NCBI GenBank assembly: GCA_030168595.1
Contig: CP115556.1
Coordinates: forward strand, 1,426,001-1,490,000
Length of the DNA: 64,000 nt
Direction of reading: 5' to 3'
From: Methanomassiliicoccales archaeon LGM-DZ1
Lineage (GTDB): Archaea > Thermoplasmatota > Thermoplasmata > Methanomassiliicoccales > Methanomethylophilaceae
The notes beneath the pieces were generated by a model, which did not search any database, was not told the DNA's origin, and saw only the letters and a list, made by a program, of their open reading frames with translations. The translations under genes were made by a program, and so were the position numbers. This document shows, in pieces, positions 16,560-23,874 of the stretch (its first letter is position 1; each line of letters starts with the position of its first letter).

Positions 16560-18470
16560 ATGGCGAAGAAACAGTTCAAAACGGAATCGAAGCGCATTCT
16601 GGATATGATGGTCAACTCCATCTACACGCACAAGGAGATCTTCCTCAGGGAGCTCATCTCCAATGCGTCTGATGCGATCGACAAGCTCAACTACAGGATA
16701 ATGCAGGAACCGGACTCCAAGGTGAGCAGGGACGACTTCCGCATCGATGTGAAGGTCGACCGCGACAAGAGGCTCATCACCGTGTCCGATAACGGTATCG
16801 GGATGACCGCCGACGAGTTGGAGAAGAACCTCGGCTACATCGCCCACTCCGGCACCCTCGAGTTCAAGAAGGAGATCGGGGACAAGGACAAGGACAGCGA
16901 GGCCATCGGCCAGTTCGGCGTCGGGTTCTACAGCGCGTTCATGATCGCGGACGACGTGAAGGTCGTGTCCCGCGCCTACGGCAGCGATACGGCCAACGAG
17001 TGGGAGTCCGACGGCGCCGACGGCTACACGATCAAAGAGGCCCAGAGGGACTCGTTCGGCACCGACGTCATCATGCATGTCAAAGCGGATGCGGAAGGCG
17101 AGGAATACTCTGAGTTCCTGGAGACCGAGAGGCTCAGGGAGCTCGTGGAGAAGTACTCTGACTACATCCGCTGGCCGATCCACATGACCGTGGACCAGAG
17201 CGAGTGGAAGGAGACCGGCGAGAAGGACGAGAAGGGCAATCCCAAGAAGGACTACGTCACCACCAAGGTCGACAAGGTCGTCAACTCCATGGTCCCCATC
17301 TGGAAGAAGTCCAAGGAGGAGGCTGACGACGAGAAATGCTTCCAGTTCTACCAGGACAAGTTCCATGACTACGAGAAGCCCATCTCGGTCATCCGCGTGA
17401 ACGCCGAAGGCACCGTCACCTACAGGGCCATGCTGTTCATCCCCTCCAAGGCCCCGTACGACTTCTACACCCGCGACTTCCAGCCCGGGCTGCAGCTGTA
17501 CTCCAACGGTGTGCTGATCATGGACAAGTGCTCGGACCTCGTCCCCTACTGCTTCAGGTTCGTCCGCGGAGTGGTGGACTCGCCCGACTTCAGCCTCAAT
17601 ATCTCGAGGGAGGTGCTGCAGCACGATTCCCAGCTGAAAGCGGTCGGCTCCAACCTGACCAAGCAGGTCAAGAAAGAGCTCGAGAGGCTCATGAAGGACG
17701 AGCCGGAGAAGTACCAGCAGTTCTACGGCAGCTTCGGGAGGCAGCTTAAGTACGGCTGCGTCGACCAGTACGGCAGGGATGCAGATCTCCTCAAGGACCT
17801 GATAATGTTCGGGTCCGCGAAGGAGGGCAAGCTCATCTCGCTCGCCGATTACGTGAAGGGCATGCCCGAGGGCCAGAAGAAGATCTACTATGTCTCTGCG
17901 GACACCGTTGAGCATGCGAAGGAGCTGCCCCAGGCGGAGCCTGTGCTCGCCAAGGGATACGACGTCCTCGCGTTCACCGATGAGATCGACTCCTTCGTAG
18001 CCAATGTGCTCAGGGAGTACCAGGAGAAGGAATTCTGCAACGTAACTAACGAGGACCTTGGCCTGGAGACGGACGAAGAGAAGAAGGCCGCCGAGAAGAA
18101 AGACGAGGAGTTCAAGGAGCTCACGGACTTCGCGAAACAGACTCTCGGCGACGGTGTTGCGGCGGTGAAGATCTCGCACAAGCTGAAGAACCACGCCGTG
18201 CTCCTGACCACCCAGGGCAGCATAACCTTCGAGGTGGAGAAGTACTTCAGGGAGATGCCCGGCGCGGCCGGCGACGGCGTGAAAGCAGCAAGGGTCCTGG
18301 AGCTCAACTCCGAATCGGATGCCTTCAAGGCCCTGAACGAGGCGTTCAAGACCGATAAGGACAGGGCCGCGAAGATCGTGAAGGTCATGTACGGCCAGGC
18401 ATGCCTGATGGCCGGCCAGCCGCTGGACGATCCTGTCGCGTACTCCGATCTCGTCCTCAGCATGCTCTGA
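16560..18470 (+). CDS. htpG: Hsp90-family chaperone HtpG
   Basis: A 636-residue full-length HtpG. I start it at ATG 16560 (MAKKQFKTESKRILDMMVNS) rather than the GTG three codons earlier. The GHKL ATP-binding motifs are intact: ELISNASDAIDKL, DNGIGMTADEL and GQFGVGFYSAF. The middle domain carries the catalytic-loop arginine motif SLNISREVLQ, and the C-terminal dimerisation domain ends at NSESDAF...LDDPVAYSDLVLSML. There is no MEEVD tail, as expected for the bacterial form. HtpG is rare in archaea, so bacterial origin is likely. The gene is monocistronic with its own TATA box. Confidence 0.95.
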   Translation: MAKKQFKTESKRILDMMVNSIYTHKEIFLRELISNASDAIDKLNYRIMQEPDSKVSRDDFRIDVKVDRDKRLITVSDNGIGMTADELEKNLGYIAHSGTLEFKKEIGDKDKDSEAIGQFGVGFYSAFMIADDVKVVSRAYGSDTANEWESDGADGYTIKEAQRDSFGTDVIMHVKADAEGEEYSEFLETERLRELVEKYSDYIRWPIHMTVDQSEWKETGEKDEKGNPKKDYVTTKVDKVVNSMVPIWKKSKEEADDEKCFQFYQDKFHDYEKPISVIRVNAEGTVTYRAMLFIPSKAPYDFYTRDFQPGLQLYSNGVLIMDKCSDLVPYCFRFVRGVVDSPDFSLNISREVLQHDSQLKAVGSNLTKQVKKELERLMKDEPEKYQQFYGSFGRQLKYGCVDQYGRDADLLKDLIMFGSAKEGKLISLADYVKGMPEGQKKIYYVSADTVEHAKELPQAEPVLAKGYDVLAFTDEIDSFVANVLREYQEKEFCNVTNEDLGLETDEEKKAAEKKDEEFKELTDFAKQTLGDGVAAVKISHKLKNHAVLLTTQGSITFEVEKYFREMPGAAGDGVKAARVLELNSESDAFKALNEAFKTDKDRAAKIVKVMYGQACLMAGQPLDDPVAYSDLVLSML

Positions 18471-18528
18471 GGGCAGGGAGCGATCTGACCAGGGTCCTGC
18501 TGAGGTTTCAGCCTTCATGGACGATCGG

Positions 18529-18555
18529 GCCGGAACCTCTTATCGGGATTCCGGC
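18529..18555 (+). terminator. Hairpin downstream of htpG
   Basis: GCCGGAA (18529-18535) pairs with TTCCGGC (18549-18555) around a 13-base loop, about 60 bases after the htpG stop. No long T run follows, so terminator function is uncertain. Confidence 0.3.
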
Positions 18556-18665
18556 CTAAGGATGAAATCCGCGATCGCCGAGGATTTCAGCCTGTGCGGT
18601 CGTGCGGGCACCGGCATCCCGGAGAGGCCAGTGCCCTAACTTTCAATATTCTGACGGAGCGGTCA

Positions 18666-18965
18666 TCAGTCGAAGATGTCCAGCAGGTCTCCGTCAGTGG
18701 CGATGACTGCGATTATCAGCAGGCCGACGACCACGACGATGATTCCTGCGATCAGGCTGAACGCCAGGGCCGCCAGGGATACAGCGATGTAAACTATCGC
18801 AATCAGGATGTAACCTGCTGCGACCAGACATTCCTTCACCAGGCTCTCGTTCCCTCTGTTCGTGGCGTACAGCATCAACCCGCCCAGGATACTGAGGATA
18901 ACCCAGGCCGCTAAAGCATATAGTGCGAACTCTCCGTATGTGTAACCGAATATCTCTCCTGACAT
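18666..18965 (-). CDS. Small three-helix membrane protein
   Basis: A 99-residue, very hydrophobic protein with three transmembrane helices (about residues 12-34, 48-66 and 68-90) and a short acidic C-terminus ending DGDLLDIFD. It begins seven bases after the stop of the repeat-bearing surface-protein gene on the same strand, so the two are probably one transcript. I do not recognise the family. Confidence 0.6.
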   Translation of the reverse strand: MSGEIFGYTYGEFALYALAAWVILSILGGLMLYATNRGNESLVKECLVAAGYILIAIVYIAVSLAALAFSLIAGIIVVVVGLLIIAVIATDGDLLDIFD

Positions 18966-18971
18966 AATGCA

Positions 18972-20217
18972 TCACCACCTGCCGTTGATTTCCTTCAGTG
19001 ATGCTTCGAACGAGTAAAGGCCCGTAACATCGCTGGAGATCATCACCGTTATGAGTGTGTCTTTGGAAACTGTGAAGTTTATGGGGGCCCCGTCGACCGT
19101 CACCGTGACCGACACTGCATCGATGGTTCCCAGGAAGCTGTTGTCTATCAATCTGTATACTGCCTCTGCCGAGGGGGTTATCTGAGCGACAGTGCATGTA
19201 AAGGACCCGTTCATGCCTATGGTCTTTTCATCGTTTGCATCGCCGACGAGCTTACAGTCGGTCCATGTATAGATGTAATCATTGTTACCGGCGTAAGCGC
19301 AGCCTACTTTCTCGGACGTCAATACCGCTTTAATCAATTCCGCGCTCAAGCGGGAGTATGATTTGTTATCGTGATCGGCGGAGATATGGAACTTAAGCGT
19401 CACTGCCGCGGACCCGTCGCGCGAGTAGGTGAAGGAATCGTCGTCATTGCTATCAGTCCCGTTATCACTGAATGCCGTGATCTTCTGGGTATATTCTCCG
19501 ACGAAAGATGTGCTGTCTACGCCGAAATCGATCTTCCAGCCCGTGTGCGCCGACAGTGCGATGTTGATCGCGTCCCTGATGGACGTTATCTTATCCTCTA
19601 TCCATTCGTGGCCTTGGGGGTCGACATCTCCGCTTATGCTGTATACTAGCTCGGTGCCGACACGGGCGTTCAGCAGGCCCCATTCAGCCCATTGCGCATA
19701 GAGGATTGTGTCGGATGCAGGAACAAATCCTGTTCCGGAGGCATAGGATTCTCCGGAACCATCTTCTCTGGTGTTCCATCCCTTGAAGTACATGCCGTTT
19801 TTGACGGCTGGGGGTAAGACGTACGGCTTCCCGTCTACCACGTCTGCAGAATCAATGCCGTTCCCGCCGCTGGTGTTGAAGGAGATGGTGTAGACGTTGT
19901 TCCAGATTGCATGAAGAGTGAGGCCGGAGGTGAAATTGTATTCATTTCCCGGAAGGAATGAATCGCCGGTCCCGTCAGATCTGGTGTTCCATTCTTTGAA
20001 AGAGTGTTTGGCGAATGTCGGAACTGCGGCAGGTATCTTGGTCTTGCCATCTTCGTTTACTGCGACATTCCCGATATAGGAGCCGCCAGCAGAGTCGAAA
20101 GTCAGTTCCTCTTCGGCGGAACTGCCGTCATCTCCCCCCCCCCACGACGACGTATGCACCGGTTCCGACGCATACGGCCGCTGCGAGCAGGGCACCTATG
20201 ATGTATATGGAATTCAT
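18972..20217 (-). CDS. Exported InlB-B-type repeat protein, interrupted by a frameshift at a G10 tract
   Basis: Read from the ATG at 20217, the gene starts MNSIYIIGALLAAAVCVGTG, a good signal peptide, but hits a stop soon after a run of ten G. The long frame that follows (from the tract to 18972) is intact. Removing one G joins both parts into a protein of about 414 residues. After a Gly/Asp/Ser linker come two Listeria-Bacteroides (InlB B, Flg_new) repeats, each with FKEWNTR or FKGWNTR and ending in a short W-terminated strand (LHAIW, LYAQW), then about 250 residues of unknown fold. It is presumably a surface protein. The break may be phase variation, a real mutation or a homopolymer read error. 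Confidence 0.65.
20134..20143 (-). repeat. G10 homopolymer (C10 on plus strand)
   Basis: Ten consecutive C on the plus strand lie within the signal-peptide/linker junction of the surface-protein gene. Nine would restore the frame. This is the longest GC homopolymer I noticed in the window. Confidence 0.85.
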
Positions 20218-20260
20218 CAAATCCAGGCGACAATCGCTGACACTATTTTAATAATTTCCT
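20218..20260 (-). promoter_or_regulatory. Promoter region of the surface-protein operon
   Basis: On the minus strand the sequence GAAATTATTAAAATAGTG lies about 20-45 bases before the ATG at 20217. It is the only strongly AT-rich patch in the gap to the symporter gene. Confidence 0.4.
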
Positions 20261-20400
20261 CGGATTCTCCCATCCAGTGGTTCTGCATCCGGAGGCATCT
20301 GCTCTCTGGCCACCTGATCTGGATGCCGGATCAATCCATGTCTCGATACGGTGCTTTCAGGCCCTTTTCCGGACTGTGCAGGCCGAGGATTGTTTAGGAA

Positions 20401-20420
20401 AGGCGGGCGAATGCCCGCCT
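20401..20420 (-). terminator. Hairpin terminator of the symporter gene
   Basis: AGGCGGGC and GCCCGCCT form a perfect 8-bp stem with a 4-base loop, located five bases beyond the symporter stop in its direction of transcription. Confidence 0.5.
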
Positions 20421-20425
20421 TCGTT

Positions 20426-22033
20426 TCACTGGCCCTTTTCCTTGAGAGTCGTCTGGGGCCCAGAGACCTTGGGGTCGGATCCCCAGTCCGGGTCGTCCAC
20501 GGCCGCCTCATAATCGTCGAACTCCTTCTCGATCTCTTTGCCCGCGCCGCCGGTCTTCACAGAGACGGCAACGGTGACGATGAAGGAGAGGACGAAGCCG
20601 GGAACGAGCTCATAGAGCTGGGAATCCCAGATGAGCCAGTCTCCTCCGGCGATGATCCCTCCGGCGATGAAGAACGTGTTCCAGATGATGACAGTGGCGA
20701 ACCCTGTGGCCATCCCCCACATAACCCCCTTCGCATTGGTCTTCTTCCAGTACAGAGATAGGATCACAGCAGGGCCGAAGGCCGCTCCGAATCCTGCCCA
20801 TGCGTAGGAGACGAGGTCCATGATGGCGCCGTCCTTATCGAGCGCCAGCAGCGCGGCGATGACGGCGATGACGATCACGACGCCCCTGGCGACCCACATG
20901 AGCTTCCTGTCGTCGGCCTTTTTCTTGAATATGTGGGTATAGAGGTCGTTCGATACTGCGCCCGAAGCGACCAGCAGCTGAGAGTCTGCAGTGGACATAA
21001 TGGCCGCCAGCAGCGCAGCGTATATGATGGCCGCCAGGGCTGCCGGGAACATGGAGTCTGCGAGGACGATGAAGATGTTCTCCGGGTTGTCCAGCGCGGT
21101 TCCGCTGTCGGAGATGTACGCCCTGCCGATGATGGCCATGGCGCACGCGGCCGCAAGGCATATGACCACCCAGACCGTGGCGACACGCCTCGAGATCTTC
21201 AGGTCGGCGGGGTTCTTGATGGCGGTATACCTGACTATGATGTGGGGCATCCCGAAGTATCCCAGGCCCCAGGCGAGGCAGGATATGACCGTCGCGGCGG
21301 CGATCCCGGTCCCGCCGCTGTACAGCAGGCTGGTGAAGTGGTCCGGAGCGCGTCCGGTGCTCATCATGTCATCGAGGATGTCCGCCGTGCTGTCCCAGCC
21401 GCCGAGTTCGTTGACAGCGGCCAGGGGGACCAGTACGATGGCGAATATCATGAGTATCGCCTGCAGGAGGTCGGTCCAGCAGACCGCTCTGAACCCTCCG
21501 AGGAATGTGTAAACGATCAGAACGACCGCCCCGATGATCATGGCGGCCGTGTAAGTGAAGTCGGGGAAGATCATCCTGAACACATTGCCGGCCCCGACGA
21601 ATCCGGATGCGACATAGATGGTGAAGAAAACGAGGATGATGACTGCGCTCACGGTCCTCAGGGCGCCGGTATCGTCGTGGAAGCGGTTTTCGAAGTATTC
21701 GGAGAGGGTAAGGGAGTTCTTCGCTTTTTCAGAATAGATCCTAAGCCTTTTGGCTATGAACAGCCAGGCAAGATAGGAACCGATCGCGAGTCCGATCCCG
21801 ATCCACACCTGCCCCATGCCTGCCACGTAGATCGACCCGGGCAGTCCCATGAGCAGCCACCCGCTCATGTCCGATGCCTGCGCCGACAGCGCGGTGACGT
21901 AAGGGTTGAGGGAACGCCCGCCAAGGATGTAGTCCGACAGGTTCGTGGAGCGGTGGTAGAAGTAGTACCCGACGCCGATCACGATTATGAAATAGATGAT
22001 GACGACGGCGAGCGTGACAGATTGGTCGCTCAT
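20426..22033 (-). CDS. Sodium/solute symporter (PutP-like)
   Basis: A 535-residue member of the sodium:solute symporter (SSS) family, with about thirteen transmembrane helices. The region YILGGRSLNPYVTALSAQASDMSGWLLMGLPG and the later TADSQLLVASGAVSNDLY are characteristic of PutP, the Na+/proline symporter, and include the serines around the second sodium site. The cytoplasmic tail ends in an acidic stretch. Proline is the best substrate guess but related carriers take pantothenate or other solutes. The promoter region upstream holds GATTATATAAC (about 22070-22080, minus strand). It is a single-gene unit with a hairpin downstream. Confidence 0.85.
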   Translation of the reverse strand: MSDQSVTLAVVIIYFIIVIGVGYYFYHRSTNLSDYILGGRSLNPYVTALSAQASDMSGWLLMGLPGSIYVAGMGQVWIGIGLAIGSYLAWLFIAKRLRIYSEKAKNSLTLSEYFENRFHDDTGALRTVSAVIILVFFTIYVASGFVGAGNVFRMIFPDFTYTAAMIIGAVVLIVYTFLGGFRAVCWTDLLQAILMIFAIVLVPLAAVNELGGWDSTADILDDMMSTGRAPDHFTSLLYSGGTGIAAATVISCLAWGLGYFGMPHIIVRYTAIKNPADLKISRRVATVWVVICLAAACAMAIIGRAYISDSGTALDNPENIFIVLADSMFPAALAAIIYAALLAAIMSTADSQLLVASGAVSNDLYTHIFKKKADDRKLMWVARGVVIVIAVIAALLALDKDGAIMDLVSYAWAGFGAAFGPAVILSLYWKKTNAKGVMWGMATGFATVIIWNTFFIAGGIIAGGDWLIWDSQLYELVPGFVLSFIVTVAVSVKTGGAGKEIEKEFDDYEAAVDDPDWGSDPKVSGPQTTLKEKGQ

Positions 22034-22150
22034 TGGTTATGCCTCAATGTGCGCTCGGGATGGATTCATTGTTATATAATCAGATAGGCGCGTTCAGGCT
22101 GCGGCTGGATGACTTTATGCAGGCGGCAGGGCCCGATGATGTAATATGTT

Positions 22151-22182
22151 GGATGGATGGTTCGTCCATTATTTTAAATACC
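22151..22182 (+). promoter_or_regulatory. Promoter element copy 1 (GGATGGATG...TCCATTA plus TATA)
   Basis: A 32-base element with ATGGA/TCCAT inverted halves directly followed by the TATA-like TTTTAAATAC. It matches the element at 22410-22441 at 25 of 32 positions without gaps. It stands about 20 bases before the proposed start of the first small RNA. Confidence 0.55.
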
Positions 22183-22194
22183 CTGAGTTCTTAA

Positions 22195-22312
22195 ACGGAA
22201 TCAAGGAAGGCCCGAGGTCTTCCCTCCTCTAGAAGCCGGTTCGGCTGAACGATGAATCCGTTCGCACCACATAACCCGTCCGAACCGGCATAGTCTTCAC
22301 GTCGTTTTTTTA
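22195..22312 (+). ncRNA. Candidate small structured RNA 1
   Basis: No credible protein frame exists here, but the segment folds well by hand. GGAAG (22205-22209) pairs with CTTCC (22219-22223). A perfect 10-bp stem, GCCGGTTCGG (22235-22244) with CCGAACCGGC (22280-22289), encloses a second hairpin, GAACG (22247-22251) with CGTTC (22259-22263). A T7 run at 22304-22310 supplies a natural archaeal end. A TATA box at about 22172-22181 predicts a start near 22200. It does not look like a tRNA, 5S, SRP or RNase P RNA. Function unknown. Confidence 0.5.
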
Positions 22313-22409
22313 TTGTTTTCCGGCGGGAATGCTCGAGGATCCGGTCTTTGTCGGTTGCCGATACCGGGCAGCGCATGATCCGCAGTGCATTCCGTATCGG
22401 CCTTATAAT

Positions 22410-22441
22410 GGATGGATGCTATATCCATTAATTTATATACG
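22410..22441 (+). promoter_or_regulatory. Promoter element copy 2 with perfect 8-bp inverted repeat
   Basis: The inverted repeat TAATGGAT (22406-22413) / ATCCATTA (22423-22430) runs straight into the TATA box TTTATATAC (22432-22440). The whole block matches copy 1 at 22151-22182. It looks like an operator or activator site for the second small RNA. Confidence 0.55.
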
Positions 22442-22461
22442 CGCTATACATTATGCTCTAT

Positions 22462-22590
22462 AGAAGGGACGGAATGCCTCTTCCTCCTCCAGACGCGTCC
22501 GCGGAGGCGGCGTTTGCCATTCGCCGCCGATTGCACAACCGCCGCGGATCTATTCGCACTCACCTGGCATTCCGTTCCCCTCTCCTCTGT
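22462..22590 (+). ncRNA. Candidate small structured RNA 2
   Basis: The TATA box at 22432-22440 predicts a start near 22462, exactly where a nested structure begins. The closing stem is GGGACGGAATGCC (22466-22478) with GGCATTCCGTTCCC (22566-22579), thirteen pairs with one bulged T. Inside it, TCCGCGG (22498-22504) pairs with CCGCGGA (22542-22548), and inside that GGCGGCG (22506-22512) pairs with CGCCGCC (22522-22528). All stems are perfect apart from the one bulge. The 60-codon frame across this segment (22412-22594) looks like chance. The RNA class is not one I recognise. Confidence 0.55.
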
Positions 22591-22646
22591 CTAAACGGCC
22601 CTTTCCGTTACGTATAAATCCGCTTTTCTGCATGAGCGCATGAAGG

Positions 22647-23258
22647 GTGGATGGGATGGATGGCAGCATTGCTGAGTATGTTCTCCTGGCGGCCGGTGTA
22701 TCCGCGTTGCTGATAGTGTTTCTGTACCTCAAGCACAGGGATTCCGCAGCGTACAAACTGATGGTGCTGGTCGGTATGGCCGCGGGCGCCGCCGCGATCT
22801 ATACGGCCGCGATCAATTACGGGGAATGGACCGACGAGTGCGTCGTCATCTGCATCGTCGCTGGATATGCGATGGTGATCCGTCCGTTCAAGAACATCGA
22901 TTTCGCAGCTGTGCTCGGAATCTTGGCTGTTTTGCTCGCGTATGCATACCTCGGCGAGATGACCGGGGACCTTGAGGGCCTCTCCCACGGAGCTCCGAGG
23001 ATCATTGTCGCAGTCCTCGCGGGATCGGTCGTGTACATGATATTCAATTTCATCACGAAAGCGGCCATATTCATAGGGAAGGTCCTCAACTGGTGGCCTT
23101 TCCTGTTCATCATCGCTGTCCTCTGCATAACCGAGGCCGCATTGATCATGTCGGGTTCCGGCACCATGGTGGATCTCTATCACAAGTACTACGGGAGCGC
23201 ATCGGGCGATCTGGCCTCTTTGGAGGCCCTGAAGTCCGCTGTGGTAAGTTTTAAATGA
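22647..23258 (+). CDS. Polytopic membrane protein of unknown function
   Basis: A 203-residue protein with five or six transmembrane helices, starting with an exported-type N-terminus at about residues 9-28. ATG 22647 is the longest start; ATG 22656 is equally possible. A TATA-like GTATAAATCC lies at about 22612-22621, about 30 bases upstream, giving a nearly leaderless transcript. Short charged loops (HRDSAAY, RPFKNID) fall between helices and the C-terminus is soluble. No family recognised. tRNA-Arg begins 22 bases after the stop. Confidence 0.65.
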   Translation: MDGMDGSIAEYVLLAAGVSALLIVFLYLKHRDSAAYKLMVLVGMAAGAAAIYTAAINYGEWTDECVVICIVAGYAMVIRPFKNIDFAAVLGILAVLLAYAYLGEMTGDLEGLSHGAPRIIVAVLAGSVVYMIFNFITKAAIFIGKVLNWWPFLFIIAVLCITEAALIMSGSGTMVDLYHKYYGSASGDLASLEALKSAVVSFK

Positions 23259-23280
23259 TAGTACCAGATGGTGGTGCTAA

Positions 23281-23377
23281 GGGCCCGTGGCTTAGCCAGG
23301 ATATAGCGCTGGCCTTCTAAGCCAGACGCCTCGGGTTCGAAAGTAGTGGCAAGCTACCGAAAGTCCCGACGGGCCCG
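23281..23377 (+). tRNA. tRNA-Arg (anticodon TCT) with a 22-nt T-loop intron
   Basis: The acceptor stem GGGCCCG/CGGGCCC is perfect, the anticodon stem is CTGGC/GCCAG, and the loop CTTCTAA gives anticodon TCT. The T arm is interrupted: removing 23342-23363 restores TCGGG-TTCGAAT-CCCGA. The junction forms a textbook bulge-helix-bulge: TTCG (23336-23339) pairs with CGAA (23358-23361) as the 4-bp central helix, with 3-nt bulges AAA (23340-23342) and AGT (23362-23364), and an inner GTAG/CTAC hairpin. The intron therefore lies between positions 59 and 60. The discriminator is G and CCA is not encoded. Confidence 0.95.
23342..23363 (+). other. tRNA-Arg intron at position 59/60
   Basis: The cleavage sites expected of the archaeal splicing endonuclease, after the second base of each 3-nt bulge, give exactly this 22-base intron and a standard 7-base T loop. 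Confidence 0.9.
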
Positions 23378-23420
23378 CTCAGAGTCCGTCTGCGCCAAAA
23401 GGCGCCCAGAGAGGAATAAC

Positions 23421-23528
23421 ATGAAGAGAAGCTCACGCGCCTGGAAGAAACGCGGCAACCAGCGTTGGAAATGGCGCAAGAAGAAGATGAGGAGAAGAAA
23501 GAGAGCTGCAAAGATGCGCAAGCAGTGA
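23421..23528 (+). CDS. rpl41e: 50S ribosomal protein L41e (eL41)-like peptide
   Basis: A 35-residue, extremely basic peptide. The last 19 residues (KWRKKKMRRRKRAAKMRKQ) match the eL41 pattern, a single arginine/lysine-rich helix that sits at the ribosomal subunit interface. The first 16 residues (MKRSSRAWKKRGNQRW) are an N-terminal extension compared with the usual 25-residue protein. AGAGAGG lies about ten bases before the ATG. It is placed between two intron-containing tRNA genes and may share transcription with tRNA-Arg. The gene is too small for most gene finders. Confidence 0.78.
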   Translation: MKRSSRAWKKRGNQRWKWRKKKMRRRKRAAKMRKQ

Positions 23529-23555
23529 CGCCGACGCTCTCGGCGCCGCTCAATT

Positions 23556-23730
23556 GGGGATTTAGGCTAACCTGGTAGACTAGCGGGCTCCAGTTATGAG
23601 CGTGATTTGACTGAGTTTGCTGAAGTTATGATGAATAACTGGAGCGATGACTCATCAATTTCATGGGGAGGTAGCTCCTCCCCGTGGTGGAAACCCGCCC
23701 ATGGGGGTTCAAATCCCTCAGTCCCCACCA
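23556..23730 (+). tRNA. tRNA-Trp (anticodon CCA) with a ~99-nt intron
   Basis: The exons give the acceptor GGGGATT/AGTCCCC, anticodon stem GCGGG/CCCGC with CCA at 23590-23592, T arm GGGGG-TTCAAAT-CCCTC, discriminator A and an encoded CCA (23728-23730). The intron lies after the anticodon, about 23594-23692, the usual euryarchaeal place; its ends are uncertain by a base or two. It contains box C-like ATGATGA (23628-23634) and CTGA boxes at 23611 and 23620. An 11-base guide (23635-23645) is perfectly complementary to the pre-tRNA at 23587-23597, across the anticodon. Confidence 0.95.
23594..23692 (+). ncRNA. tRNA-Trp intron with box C/D-like guide
   Basis: In several euryarchaea the tRNA-Trp intron is itself a box C/D RNA that directs 2'-O-methylation of its own pre-tRNA. 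Here the C-like box, two D-like boxes and an anticodon-complementary segment are visible, plus a near-perfect hairpin CATGGGGAGG/CCTCCCCGTG (23662-23685). Exact box assignment is uncertain. Confidence 0.65.
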
Positions 23731-23874
23731 TACCGCATCTATGAGCGCTGCCCCGTATCGACGGGGAGACAAACTTTTCCTCCCGCACGGGACTTTTGAG
23801 ATTTCTGCTTTTCTTTCCTGGACGCGAACCTGTGCGCGGTTCCGTTTAATTCTCCGTTCGGACATATTGAAATC

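Noticed and set aside
22191-22594. Two 60-codon frames across the small-RNA region
   Set aside because: They cross perfect RNA stems, have Arg/Pro/Leu-rich random composition and no ribosome-binding site; the RNA reading explains the sequence better.
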